DNA from: Gymnopilus junonius
Taxonomy: Eukaryota > Basidiomycota > Agaricomycetes > Agaricales > Galerinaceae
DNA length: 64,000 nt
Reading direction: 5' to 3'
NCBI GenBank assembly: GCA_015501075.1
Contig: JADNYJ010000104.1
Span: 62,001 to 126,000, forward strand
In this document: piece by piece, positions 23,812 through 35,589 of the stretch
How positions within the stretch are numbered: the first letter of the stretch is position 1
Layout of the letters: every line of letters begins with the position of its first letter
Made by a program: the position numbers and the translations under genes
The notes under the pieces: model-generated
Told to the model about the DNA's origin: nothing
The model's input: only the letters and a program-made list of their open reading frames with translations
The model's database searches: none

Positions 23812-25526
23812 ATGGCTGTTCTCCGCGCTCTTTCCGTCCTTAGAGTAGGAAATTCTTTGTTCTTGAGGACTGGCTCCCTCAAGCAAGTTGTTCGTGGGTA
23901 TGCACCTCTTCGAAGCAGTAAATTTATCCTTTGAACCCGTAAATCCGCGTCGCTAATCGTGTCCTTTGGACAGTTGAGCGGACTGTCTCTACGATTTCCA
24001 TCTCGCTAACAGTGCTAAAATGGTCCCTTTCGCCGGGTACTCAATGCCTCTGTCGTACGGAGACGTTGGCCAAGTGAGGTTTCGCACGATGTCTCCCTTA
24101 TCTTCATTCATTCACCTCGCTCTTGTTAGTGGCAGTCACAGTATGTTCGAAATAAAGTTGTCTGTTCGACGTTGCCATATGGTTCAGTCAAAGTGAACAT
24201 TTTCTCTTCTATTCTGAGGGCATGGCATCAACTGATATCCATATTATCCAGCTTCCGCGGAAAGACCGCAACCGAATTTTTGGAGTGGTTAACCCCATCA
24301 TCACTTTCTTCTCTCAAGCCTACTCTTCAACCCTTTCTGTTCTGTTAACGAAAAGGGCGGAATTATTGATGACACTATTGTTACCAAACACGCAGCGGAT
24401 GCTTTCTATGTGGTCACCAATGCAGGCCGTCGAGAAGAAGACCTGGCTTGGTTTAAGCAAAAGCTGCAGGAGTGAACAACGGGATATCGGCAAACAAGGG
24501 CCTGTAGAACATGAAGTACTGGAAAACTGGGGTCTACTAGCACTCCAAGGTATGTGCCTTCATTTCATCCAAATCGACTTGTACTGATGAATTTTACTCA
24601 CAGGCCCAGAGGCTGCGTCATACCTGCAGGGCTTAACATCATTCGATCTGCGGCAGCTGACCTTTGGCACGTCGGCTTTCGTTCCTATAGAAGGATTCAA
24701 TCTTCACGTCGCGCGTGGGGGATACACTGGTGAAGATGGCTTTGAGGTATACCTGACGTCACCGGGGGCATTCATCGGTGCTTAACATATGTTCACGCCT
24801 CAGATCTCGGTTCCTCCATCACAGACCATAGAGGTTGCCCAGCTTCTCTCCAAGCCACCGGTTCAACTTATTGGTCTTGGAGCGCGCGATTCTCTTCGCT
24901 TGGAAGCTGGCATGTGCCTTTACGGCAATGATTTGGACGAGACCACCACTCCAGTTGAAGCGGGTCTGTCTTGGGTAATTGGTGAGTTTCCCTAACATCG
25001 TGTCGTGGTCTTATGACAAACGAGGTTCATTCCTAGGAAAGGAACGTAAGGAGAATGGAGGCTTTATTGGAGCCGAAACTGTCCTGAAACAGCTGAAAGA
25101 GGGGCCTACAAGGCGGAGAGTAGGTTTAATCGTGGAAGGTGCCCCAGCGCGTCGTGAGTCAAACCGTGGTTCGTGAGGCCTTGTGGACAATCCAATTAAT
25201 CAAAAAAATCTTCAGAGGGTGCCAAAATATACGCTCCACTTGGACATGAAGAACAACTAGGTGAGTTGCATGTATCAACCTGCGCGCAACCACCTTGTTC
25301 TTTACTCAAATTCATTTGTCTCCTTTTCTTCTCTGCTCGGCTCTTTCCAGGGGTCGTTACCTCGGGAATCCCCTCGCCAAGTCTCGGTAAAAATATTGCC
25401 ATGGGATATATCAAATCTGGGTGGCATAAGAAAGGAACAGAAGTCGTGGTTGAGGTTCGCAAGCAGCTACGTAAGGCCGTGCTCACACCAATGCCGTTCC
25501 ACAAACCAAATTATTGGAGAGGATGA
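23812..25526 (+). CDS. GCV1: Aminomethyltransferase, glycine cleavage T protein
   Basis: Folate-dependent T protein of the mitochondrial glycine decarboxylase complex, which transfers the methylene group of glycine to tetrahydrofolate. The Arg-rich leader [20 protein letters not shown] suits a mitochondrial presequence. Later blocks are [150 protein letters not shown] and a C-terminal [11 protein letters not shown], stop 25526. The second to fourth exons are heavily broken: conserved blocks jump frame near 23984, three times in 24130-24185, and near 24320, 24346, 24474 and 24499. Each jump is repaired by one added base, and motifs are otherwise intact, so I call a gene with sequence errors, not a pseudogene. 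Confidence 0.85.
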
Positions 25527-25694
25527 AAACTTTTTTAATACTTCGCTTCTGTGCTGCCTGTTTACGTCGTTCGTTCTTTCCAGGGTCATACAACACATTT
25601 TTTCTTTTTACATGTTTTCATTTCCCTGTGAAACGTTGTTGGAAGTGTGCTTGACTTCGCATTGTCGCTCTTTTCCTGTGCTCTAGGCACGGGT

Positions 25695-26760
25695 TTAAAG
25701 ATAACCGAAGATCGCGATGACTTCCGAATGTGACTTGTGATTAGATGTTAGATGGATTTCAGAGCTGTGCACTTCCTTCCTATCGGCGAGAGCCGATGGC
25801 AGGAAAGTCGTGCACATCTCAGCATATTGATCAATGTTGTAAGTGGCAGTATAAATTGATTCTTGAAATCTTTCAAAGGCGCATTTTGAGCCCAAAACCT
25901 CACCAGAACTCACAGCTTTCTTCACTGCCTCTTCAGTAATAGCTGTTATTTCGCAGAGATCATTTCTTTATCGACAGATAGTTTGCCACGCTAGACACCG
26001 ATCTGGGCACCGCGACTAAAATGTCCTCTTTCTCATGTGGAGCATCATTCAACAAGGTTTGACCTCGCAATGCAAGTTCCTTGCCTGACGGATGGAAGCG
26101 GTTCAGGTCGAGATCCTATCCTGATTTTGAAATTCATTCTGGATGCCATTAGTGAACGCGCTTGGCTCTCGGAAGGAGACGGTGACGGTCGACAATCGCA
26201 AAATTCTTACTGCGTGTGTATTCATCCGTTACCCATTGTCATTTATCAAAATTATCGTCTGATAACGTTCATTTGACACCCGAATAAGCCTGGAAGGCTG
26301 GAACTTTGCACGATTGAATTGCCTACTGTATTCGATCAGCCAGAGAGTACGGGAGATCTTTCGACGACGAGGTTTGCGCCGCGGATGCCGACAACGAAGC
26401 ACCTGTGCCTTTTCCATTTATTCAATTGATGCCGCTTATAGCTTCTAAATTTGCATCGACAATGCGGACACTATCTCACATAACATCTTCTCTGTGCGGA
26501 GGCTGGGAAAAAAAAGAGCGAGGGCTTGGCCCGGATTCGGTGAATGGTTTTCTAATGAATGTAATTTTAGTGGACCGCGGAACTTTTCCGCATAAGTTCA
26601 GCGACATCGGAGCAAGTATTTTCTGGATCTCTTCAATACTTATGTATGTTCCAGTCGTGTTTTTCGGGAAATGGATTGGTTTAACGTATGTTCTCTCTTC
26701 ATCATTTCTGTGCATGCTCTACAGGCGCGGTGCGAAGATGTCATCAATGTATTCTTCACT
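25695..26760 (-). other. Unrecognised minus-strand coding-like stretch
   Basis: Successive minus-strand frames look protein-like but do not form one open frame. One segment (about 26715-26476) reads NDEERTYVKPIHFPKNTTGT and continues to FIRKPFTESGPSPRSFF. A second (about 26110-25970) reads HPSGKELALRGQTLLNDAPH then EKEDILVAVPRSVSSVANYL. A third (25925-25695) reads KKAVSSGEVLGSKCAFERFQ. I know no family with these sequences. They could be exons of an unannotated gene with single-base errors like those in the neighbouring T-protein gene, or a decayed gene. Confidence 0.3.
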
Positions 26761-27867
26761 TTATTTTCCCAACGAATCCTTACTTCGAAGTCTAGAGACA
26801 CAGCTTCCGGGTCACAAAATCAGTGTGAGTCGGATCATCTACACAGCTATCGAAGTCTGGGAAGTAGCTGCCAGTCTCTGTCAGTTCTTCATCGTCTAAT
26901 TGGCTATTGGATGTCGTTATGTACTGAACGAACATCTGCTATGATAGATCTCGGAGCGGCGAACTACGAGGTAAGAAAACAAATGAAATGGGCCCATACT
27001 TAGTCTCGAGCTTAAACCTTTGGACGAGTGCACGGATATATTGGATTATGAAGATAGTTGGGAAGTTTTATGCATAACAATATCCTTGCCCTCATGTGTT
27101 CGAACCGAAATGCTGTTCGCAAAGCACACATTGCGTCTGTTTTCCCCTCCTATTGGGCTACTTATAGAGTTATCTAGTCTAGTCAGACCGTGAACAGAGC
27201 TGTAAAGGGATTCTTTTCTGAAATAGCTTCTTTAATTTGAATTTAAACATTAGAGAATAAAAGGTCTGGACTGGGTTACTTAAAATATGCTAGATAGTAG
27301 GCTTCCATACTGATTTACGTACCTGCCCATGCCAGCAGCTAAAGTTTTTTTATGTAGAACATTTCCGCTTGCGATTCACTAATCTACTTAGGCTGTTCGA
27401 CCTACGCATGCGTTTAAACGCAGTTCAGCTGTAGCAGGTTCTTGTAAAATGATCTCTTGTTGTTAAGTCTGTGCCCTTAATTCTTTGATATGATTCTGAG
27501 AGCAGTAGAGACAGCTCTGCATTCACAGAGGCTCTTAAACCCAATGACGGAGAATCGGCGTTACAAGAATCATGGTACAGTGCTCAGTCTCGTAAAAGCC
27601 GATGAATGCAGGTGAAAACAGCTTGACATGTGAGGGAACCATATAGACAAATAGGGAGCAGTTCTAAAAATACTGCGTGTAGCCGCGGCGAAATAACAGA
27701 CAGTGAGAAATCAATGGTATTCGACCCACTCTTTGCGGCGTTCGACATTCAAATTGACAGTCCTCAACGCCCATCACGTGCTCGGGTATCAATTAATAAA
27801 TTTACGTTGAATTGATTTCGACCAGAAAGCTATGAGTATAACAAGAATTTGGAAATATTCGATAAGT

Positions 27868-27874
27868 TATAAAA
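27868..27874 (+). promoter_or_regulatory. TATA box of hydrophobin 1
   Basis: TATAAAA 84 bp upstream of the first hydrophobin ATG, a usual spacing for strongly expressed fungal genes. Confidence 0.6.
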
Positions 27875-27957
27875 GGAGGGAGACTTTGTGCTTGGATCTT
27901 CAGTCGAACTCCAGTTCTACTATCCCATTAGCCACCAAATCTCAAAGAAAGCTCAGG

Positions 27958-28454
27958 ATGTTCGCTCGTGCTGCTTCTGTCTTTGTGTTAGCGCTTCCCC
28001 TCCTTGCGGCTGCCAATGCTATCCCCCGAAACAACGGTGATCAATGCACCACCGGATCTCTTCAGTGCTGCAGTTCTGCGCAAAGCGTGAGCCATATTTT
28101 AAGCACACGCCAATGTTACTGACGACTCCCTGTAGGCGTCGTCCTCTGTCGTCAGCGTTTTGCTCGGCCTTTTGGGAATTGATGTTGGATCGGTCACTGG
28201 CCTAGTTGGCGGTAAGTAAAAACTACACGACGTCAGGGACAGACCTTACAAGGTTGGTATCTTTATAGTTACTTGCTCCCCAGTCACCGTTGTTGGTGCA
28301 TCCGGGACGTCCTGCTCTGAGCAACCGGTCTGCTGCACCGATAACTCCTTCGTAAGTTGCATTTCTTTTGTGGATTAGCATAACACAATAAGATTAATTT
28401 GTACAGAATGGGGTCATTGCTCTCGGTTGCTCCCCCGTCAACGTCAATGTTTAA
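27958..28454 (+). CDS. Class I hydrophobin 1
   Basis: Small secreted amphipathic protein that self-assembles at the hyphal surface. The start at 27958 gives signal peptide MFARAASVFVLALPLLAAANA. The same frame is open upstream to an ATG at 27832, but that would bury the signal peptide, and the TATA box lies between. Eight cysteines sit in the class I pattern: C-x6-CC, 32 residues, C, x12, C-x5-CC-x12-C. Four exons are joined by three short introns (after CAAAGC near 28087, after GTTGGCG near 28213, after AACTCCTTC near 28351). The protein ends GCSPVNVNV, stop at 28454. It is the first of three related genes in the same orientation. Confidence 0.9.
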
Positions 28455-29679
28455 TCGCTCGTCAAGACTTGGCGGTGACCTGCACCATCAGACACGAGGA
28501 GTTTCTACAATGTATTCTTTAGTAGTAATAAATTTGTTACCAACAAGCTTTGAATTTTAAGTGCCATAACTCTGGATCAACTCTAAGCAGCCTTCGGGAT
28601 CTATTTTTAGTCTTGAACTTGATCGTCTTTGCCATGTGGTTCTGTGGATAGCCAGTTATACATATGACCAATGCAGTTCAATTATATTAGTTTCCAGATT
28701 CGGTAAACTGTGTTGTTGAGACCTGAAAGGGAGTTCTCACTAACCATTCAACCCTTCAAAATGCCCTATTCATGGTTGCGATCACTCTCACCTCGAAGCG
28801 TAAGATCAACCTAAGATCTCTATTAGATTATGAGTTGCTAATCTTTTGCTATGCTTATGATGAGGTATTTTTTTAGGAGAGTTCATAATGTTCTCGACTA
28901 TTCCAGTGATCCCCAGACCAACCTCATTTCTTATTGGAAGTTCTACTTTTAATAGATCGCAATTTAACTTTCGAAGGCAGCGCTCCACTACGCGAAGTTT
29001 ACCACTAAGATCCAGTTATCCAGTTATCGAAATAAGGGCTTCTACAGCTAGTGATATCTGTCTAAATTCACATACACATGCCATTGAGTTCCGTGAAAAG
29101 ATGCCGCTTGGTGCACACCCACGTAGCTGTAGAGAAGTAGAAGTAAATAAAGCCCATGGGCACTGTGGAATTTTTTCGCCGAGAGAACTGGAAATTAAAA
29201 AATAAAAATATTTCCTTTAATGTAACTAATGCCAGGGACCAACAATACTTTGCACACGGAAGTCATAAAGATAATAGATGTTCCACGATACATCAAACGC
29301 CTTCGCCTTCGTTGTGATAGATCATTCTAACTTTGAGCTTCTAATATTTAGTGGCGGTCTAGATCGACAGGCGAGGCCCGCGTTAGAGCTTTTCCGCTTA
29401 GCGCTTGGTGCATAGAATCGTCCTTTTGTCGAGTAGTACCCTGGGTATTATTGTAATTATTTTCTTGAAGGAAAAGCTGGTTTTGTTCGGGTGGAAGTCG
29501 GAGTACTGTATGGTCATTTATTCTTAGCACTAAAGTACTCCGGTTCATCATTGTTCAAAAGTCCACTTCATTCGCCGACGAATGAAAACTGAGGTCAATG
29601 TGACCTCTGACAAGATAAAGCAAGGGAAAGTGCGTCATTGTATGCCCTGCTCACAGACAGTACGCAGGCGGTGAAGTTT

Positions 29680-29850
29680 GAAGGCATGACATCGTGGGAC
29701 GTATCGCACATTGTCTTCCTGGGTGCAGAAGTTGGGTGGACACAAGGCGGCCTTGAGAGACGAGGACCAATCGTATTCCATCGGAGATGACCTGGGAAGC
29801 CAATTGGAGATGATATCTGGATCGCCACAGTTCGACACATCTTTGACTTG
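29680..29850 (+). pseudogene. Relic of a hexapeptide-repeat O-acetyltransferase
   Basis: In shifting frames the plus strand reads WVDTRRPLERRG (about 29735-29770) and then GKPIGDDIWIAT (about 29794-29829). This resembles the HPxDxxxR ... GKPIxIGDDxWIGG block of maltose/galactoside O-acetyltransferases. Two residues that usually sit between KPI and IGDD are missing, and no flanking acetyltransferase sequence can be read. I take it as a short degraded fragment. It could also be chance similarity. Confidence 0.3.
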
Positions 29851-29979
29851 ACATCCAGCATGTTTAAGTTTTCATCTCTATTTTGACCACCTCTTACATA
29901 ATGTTATGCGGCCGTAATCCGGAATCCGGAATCACACAGAAATCATCTAAAAGAACACCGTCACGATTGGTTGGAAATC

Positions 29980-29986
29980 TATAAAG
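29980..29986 (+). promoter_or_regulatory. TATA box of hydrophobin 2
   Basis: TATAAAG 73 bp upstream of the second hydrophobin ATG. Confidence 0.55.
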
Positions 29987-30052
29987 GGCGGTAGAGAAAG
30001 TGGAAAATTCTTCAGTTCACTGAACCCAAGTACTCGTCAAAGAAAGTTCAAG

Positions 30053-30537
30053 ATGTTTGGTCGTGCCTCCGCTGCTCTTCTTCTCGCTCTCCCAATCCTT
30101 GCCGCCGCCCAGTCCGACTGCACAACTGGCTCCCTCGAGTGCTGCTCCTCTGTCCAAAGCGTAATGACTCTTGAATTGATGAGAAAATTACCTTGCATAC
30201 TGATATAGCATCGTTATACTAGGCATCTAACCCCGTTATCAGTACACTCCTCGGCCTTTTGGGTATCGTTGTTGGCGATATTACTGGTCAAGTTGGTGGT
30301 AAGTCGTTTGCGCGAAATAACCCGACTAAATACCCACAACGTTCCTGGATAGTTACGTGCTCCCCAATCACCGTTGTCGGTGCCGGAGGCACTTCCTGCA
30401 GCGAGCAACCCGTCTGCTGCACTAATAACTCCTTCGTACGTTACCAAATATGCTAAGTACTATGTCGGCCCCTAATGTTTCTCCGTCAGAATGGTGTCGT
30501 TGCCCTAGGATGCACCCCCATCAACATCAACCTCTAG
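30053..30537 (+). CDS. Class I hydrophobin 2
   Basis: Signal peptide [20 protein letters not shown], then [51 protein letters not shown] and [18 protein letters not shown]. All eight cysteines have class I spacing. The exon and intron layout matches hydrophobin 1, with introns starting after CAAAGC, GTTGGTG and AACTCCTTC. The mature protein is about as close to copy 1 as a recent tandem duplicate would be and differs mainly at the N-terminus, lacking the Ile-Pro-Arg segment. Stop at 30537. Confidence 0.9.
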
Positions 30538-31576
30538 GTTGCAGAAGCGATGTCCCCATTTCATGGAATTCTTGGACGCCCACGGGCTATGATGTACTAA
30601 GATGGATTATATTGCAAAACACACAAAATATAGGCGGTTATTGGATTTTTCAAACCGATTTAGCAAAGAAAAATATGAGTAAGCCAAGATAATTTGCAAA
30701 GAAAAGCAAAGACAAAGCACTGCACTCTGCTCAAGTTTGAAACTCATCTGATAAGACTCGTCAACATCCGTATGCGACATATTGACTGCCTTATGTTACG
30801 GACTGGAACACCCACAAATAATGAGCTGATCCTTTATCCTGTAGTGGAAATAGGGAGGAGACCTAGGGTTGGTGAACTGACGACAGGCGCTCGTGAAGCC
30901 TCATATACGGATACTACTCCTTTTGGAAACCTAAATGAGAAAGCCAGTTTGGCATCGGATTGGACCCTTGCGGATTTCATTTTATGTCACCCCAGATGTC
31001 TTGATACGGGTGGGTGAAATATTCCTGACTGATGATATCCTGCGGCAGCACCAGAAGTCGCCATCGCATGTCGCTATCTCGTGACATTGTCATGACTAGT
31101 CTAGACGTGGCTTCGCTTCTGGTCAGTGCAAGAGAGCTACAGACTACTACGTCCGGACACTAGTGCTGAATCAATTATGACACCCTATAGCTAATTTGGT
31201 ACGATTAGCGTATTTCAACATGGCAAATATGTTTGACACCTTTGCCCGTTTTACTCTTTAATACGTGTGGAGTCGACGGAAGACATAGGCATACCGTTGA
31301 GCAACAAGGTACAAAAATTCTGTGTCGCTTTATCGTCTTATTTTTTATAGGATATCAAATGAAAAGGATGACACAAAGTAATAGCCGCACCGTATGCCAG
31401 AATTCGACACATGTTCAAACGTCGGCCAGAGTCCTAAAGGAGTGAGACTGCCAATCTTCGAGTTTTGATGTACATGTATCTGAGCGAAAAGAAGTTTGCC
31501 CCAGAAGCAGCTCTTCGCATTTGAAATTGTATAAAGGGACGTTATTTCGGGGTTTAGTATACTTACATCACTTGTG
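30538..31576. other. Spacer between hydrophobins 2 and 3
   Basis: No gene recognised. Open frames such as 30694-31017 have no family resemblance. The last 60 bp are the third hydrophobin's promoter, with TATAAAG at 31530. Confidence 0.45.
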
Positions 31577-32079
31577 ATGTTCTCCCCAGCGCTTTACACC
31601 CTATTTCTCACACTCCCTGCCTTCGTGGTGGCCACCATTCTCCCTCGCGGTGGTATAGTCGATTCATGCAACACCGGGGGACTTCAGTGCTGCAAATCCA
31701 TCCAAGCTGTCTGTACCTCTGAGGAGCCCAATCGTGAAACTAATAAAATTTGCTCTTACTAGTCACATGAGCCATCGGTTAGCAAGCTTCTTGGTAGTTT
31801 GGGCGTAGTGGCTGATGTTGGTGCACTCGTTGGGCGTGAGTTCTGTCCCCGGGTGAACTTTGCATTGGATACTGACGGATTTGATCCTTGGAACAGTCAC
31901 CTGCTCCGATGTTAACGTTGTTGGTGTGTCTGGAACATCCTGCTCTGCTCAGCAAGTCTGCTGCGACAACAACTCCTTTGTAAGTGCCTTTCAAAAACTT
32001 CGTCGCAAGCTGTTAAGCAGGTTAAGGACAGCACGGCGTCGTCGCTCTCGGCTGTAGCCCTATTAATGTCAATGTTTGA
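31577..32079 (+). CDS. Class I hydrophobin 3, diverged copy
   Basis: Signal peptide MFSPALYTLFLTLPAFVVAT, then CNTGGLQCC, SVSKLLGSLGVVADVGALVG, TCSDVNVVGVSGTSC, SAQQVCC and NSFHGVVALGCSPINVNV, stop 32079. The eight cysteines and the three-intron layout are kept, but the inter-cysteine loops differ more from copies 1 and 2 than those do from each other. The first intron uses a weak donor (GCT|GTCTGT near 31709) and ends TACTAG at 31762. It is the oldest or fastest-changing member of the trio. Confidence 0.85.
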
Positions 32080-32400
32080 TTCAGTATTCCTTTAGTCCTA
32101 GAATGATATTTTACCTCTCCTATATAACGTTTGCAATGGAATTGCCATTAAATGGTTCTCAGAAGAAGTGTTGGCAGCTTGAACTGAGAGCAAACTAAGA
32201 GTAGGTCAAAGTAGATATCGTTATGTAATTTCGAGGAGAGAAAAAAAGCCGTGACGTCACGGTCGCGTAATCACATGACATGATGGCACGCCAGTCACGT
32301 TCGCGGAGCGCGCCTGTCAGTGTCACGACTTTTGACTTGGACCACCCATCACGCTTACAATGACCTCCCCACGACCCTAAACAAAGAACGTCCATATCCA
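32080..32400. other. Intergenic and promoter region of the SNM1-type gene
   Basis: Spacer ending in a GC-rich stretch with several CACG/CGTG motifs (about 32250-32300) just upstream of the nuclease gene. No coding sequence was recognised. Confidence 0.45.
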
Positions 32401-35400
32401 ATGCCTACCGGAACCCCCTATAATTCATGCATTCCCCCGTATCGTATTCGAGTTGATGATTTTGCAGCATTGACATTCTCGGATTCTGAAAATTCACCAC
32501 TCCTTCATCTTTTGACACACTCTCATTCAGACCACATCAATGGACTATCGGCAAAATCCTTTGGCTTCAAAGTTTACTGCTCTCAAGATGCGAAGGAAAT
32601 GCTTCTACGACACGAGGTTTATGCTGAACGGAAACTGCAGGCATTGGAGTTGAGAGCAGAAAGGATACGGACGTATTCTCATTTGAAGGTTGACCCCCTG
32701 ATGCACACCGATGGTAAATGGTATTATAATGGATCAAGGGACCTCCTGGTATGTATTCGTGGTCTCATATTAACAGGACTGCTATAACGTTCCATCACTC
32801 TTCTAGCACCCTTTGCCGCTTAACACGCCCACTCGGATCGACCTGAACGGCAGTGAGTCGGTAACGATCACCCTTCTAGATGCAAATCATTGCCCCGGGG
32901 CGGTAATGTAAACTGTCCACTGCTTTTCAACAATCCTAATTGGGCTAATATTATGCATTAGGTTTCTCATTGAAGGTGACCGTGGTTCCGTACTTCATAC
33001 TGGCGATTTTCGAGCGGAACCATGGTTCCTTGAATCCATTGTTCGGAATTCGTTCCTTCAACCTTATCTCTCGTCCTTTCAAAGTTTTACCCTTAATTCG
33101 AACAAGTCTATCCCCAATGCTTTCAACAAAACCCTGGAAGCCATCTATCTGGACACGGCATGTGTTATGTCTCCTTTGAATATCCCAACGAAGGAATCGG
33201 CGACATCTGGACTTGTGGGTCTCATGATGCTTTTTCCACAATCGGTCTATTTCTTCATCAACTCATGGACATGGGGATATGAAGACATACTGAAAGCTGT
33301 TGCTCGCGCTTTCCAATCTCATATACATGTTGATCGGTATAAATACTCCGTTTATCAGCATCTGTCCGACCCATTCCTCAGCCTCATTACCACCCAGGAC
33401 CCCTCTTCGACAAGGTTTCACGCCTGCGAACGTTTTCAGAGATGCACGTTCGTTCATGTAGAAAACGATTCCACGTATTCCAATGCGACAAGTGCCATGG
33501 GTAAACGCGTCATCTACATAAACCCTGTGACCATGGATATCTCGACTTGGTCCGCTTACCTGGAAGAGATGAGGCCTCGACTATTGGCCGGCGAAGAGAT
33601 CAATAACCTTGTAAGACCTTTGCCATTGCGTGGTCAATTTTCCGTTTTTAACTCTCCCTCCGTTAGCTTGTCCCCTTGTCCAGGCACTCAACCCTTCCAG
33701 AGCTCCAGTCTTTCGTGAAACTCTTCAGGCCCAAACGCGTAGTGCCGAATACACTTGATCCACGTCTAATGCATCTTGATTGGGCGTGCATCGACCGCAT
33801 GTTCGCCTCTTGTCTTCATCCTTCAGCGCGGGCTACAACCTTCAGTGCAGCATTCTTTCGCTCTAGACTTGGGATCAGCTCGACAAACCAGCTCCCCGCT
33901 GATGTCCAAAATGATCGCGATGTTGCTTTGAAAAATCTTGTGGGCGCTGGGGCCGATGTTGTGGCTGAACGTTGGGCTGACCAGGGCAAGCTTCTCAAAA
34001 AGTTGTCTACCGCACGAGGCTACCTAGGCGAGGAGGAAAACGCGATTATTGACACTTTACTCGGGATTAACAAGGCCCACAAACCCCTTACCACCTATGG
34101 AGAACCGTCTTCAGATCCTCTTGAAATTCGGTCCAACAAAGGGAAAGAAAAGGAAACCATCTCCCGCTATTACGATAAAGACAGCGAAGATGAATCCGAC
34201 GATGCCCTCAGTGAAGATGAACGCGGCAAAACTGCTCATAAACTTTTTGCTAGCTTGGCTGGGATTGACGAGAAGGAGAATAGCTGGTGGGTATCCTCTC
34301 CGCTTTCAGTCGAGGAAATCGAGGAAGAAGTTGGCTCGAATATGCTGGATGAGGTCTCACTGACCAAAGAACGAGGGAAACCCGCCGGCAGTGGCGCTTG
34401 GAGAGTTAATCGCCTAACGCCGGTGTCGTCTCCTGTCTGGCCACGACGACGGACTCCGACAAGTCGGCCTCTGCTATCCACACCTTCGCAAACTCGAATT
34501 CAATCTGCTAAATCTGCAAGCAATGATTTTGCGTCTCTTATTTCTCGAGGGTCGACTCGATCACCTGCTAAGGCCAGGAATCCTAGTTCAGGATTAAGCC
34601 TCAGTCTCGCTTCCCCTATTTGCCTTCTTTCGTCGACATCTCCGGATATGCAAAAGGATTCAAAGGTTTATGCTAGAAGTGGCGAAGGAGCGAGTACAAT
34701 GAAACATTCTACACGTGACAATGCCTTTACCTTTCCCGAGCCTCGCGCTCTGGTGTTCCCGACCCATTTACCCAAACCATCATCTAGCAACGTGCCACAG
34801 ACAGAAGCTAAAGTCACTTCCGCTTCCTCGAATTCTTCTCGGTTGTCGATGAAGCCTTCTCCTAACGGAAAACATCATATCATTGCAGGCGCTTCTTCCC
34901 CTTCCAGCACTTCCCTTTCCAAGCGACCACGGAATTCAAATGAGGTGGCCACGCCTACTCCCCACGGAAAACGATCTCGACCGGATGTTATCTCTCCTAT
35001 GCCATCGACATCCAAACTGCCGCGTTTTGCATCACGTATAAATGATTCCACTGTCAACGACTCCAGCTCCAAGTCCATTCCAGTTGCCACTTCTGATCGA
35101 GTGGCACAACTGCCTCCTTATATTCCCGAAGCACAAAGCGACTCTGGTGACCCTATTCCGGTTCTATTCCCTATGACGGAAAGTGAGAAGCTTCAAGTAG
35201 CACGCATGAATATGGCGTATCAGCTGGCTATCACGTATCCTGATCGAGTCCACCCTTCCTATTGGAAAAAACGGGAAAGGCAATTGAAGCAATTAGAGAG
35301 GAAGCGTAGGCGCCGTGAAGAAGCCGCGTTGGCCGCCGCAGTCGAGGCGCACACCGATCCTTTGGAAAAAGCGCTTGGTTTGTCGTCAACCTCTCGCGTT

Positions 35401-35589
35401 CCATTGATTAGAACGACGACAGTCCCTTCTTTTGAACCGGTCAATGATGGAGATGGTGGTATGGACTGGAATAGGAGTAGGCAGTTGGCAGATGGGATTA
35501 GGGAAGACCTTGCGAATGGGCGACAACCAAGCTTGCCTTCCTTGCTCTGTACTCGGTCACAAGATTCCCAGTCCGATCAAACGCAATGA
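32401..35589 (+). CDS. SNM1/Pso2-Artemis family DNA-repair nuclease
   Basis: Metallo-beta-lactamase fold with beta-CASP and DRMBL regions, a 5' exonuclease family acting in interstrand crosslink and double-strand break repair. The four exons (32401-32748, 32807-32907, 32962-33610, 33667-35589) give about 1,006 residues with no frame breaks. The zinc-site motif THSHSDH is near residue 40. DANHCPGAVMFLIEG and LHTGDFRAEPW follow, then YLDTACVMSPLNIPT, and PKRVVPNTLDP in the DRMBL region. The C-terminal half is a long Ser/Pro-rich, basic tail without a known fold. There is no N-terminal zinc finger of the Pso2 type, so Artemis/SNM1C-like is also possible. I chose the ATG at 32401 because MPTGTPYNSCIPPYRIRVD begins the family homology; an upstream in-frame ATG at 32320 exists. 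Confidence 0.85.

Larger units (their letters stand above)
25527..27957. other. Gene-poor region before the hydrophobins
   Basis: Apart from the unresolved minus-strand frames at 25695-26760, nothing coding was recognised. A 12-bp perfect palindrome GCGTTTAAACGC lies at 27410-27421. The final 100 bp are the promoter of the first hydrophobin. Confidence 0.4.
28455..30052. other. Spacer between hydrophobins 1 and 2
   Basis: About 1.6 kb with no intact gene. It carries a hexapeptide-acetyltransferase relic at about 29680-29850 and the second hydrophobin's promoter. Other open frames are short and unrecognised. Confidence 0.5.

Noticed and set aside
23389..25526. Calling coronin and the T-protein gene pseudogenes because of many frame breaks
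   Set aside because: All breaks are one missing base, the residues on each side are fully conserved, and unrelated neighbours show the same pattern, so sequence error is the simpler explanation.
27832..28122. Upstream ATG giving a longer hydrophobin 1
   Set aside because: It would place about 42 residues before the signal peptide and sits upstream of the TATA box at 27868; the ATG at 27958 fits the family.
32320..32400. N-terminal extension of the SNM1-type nuclease from the ATG at 32320
   Set aside because: The 27 extra residues are not family-like; MPTGTPYNS at 32401 begins the conserved region.
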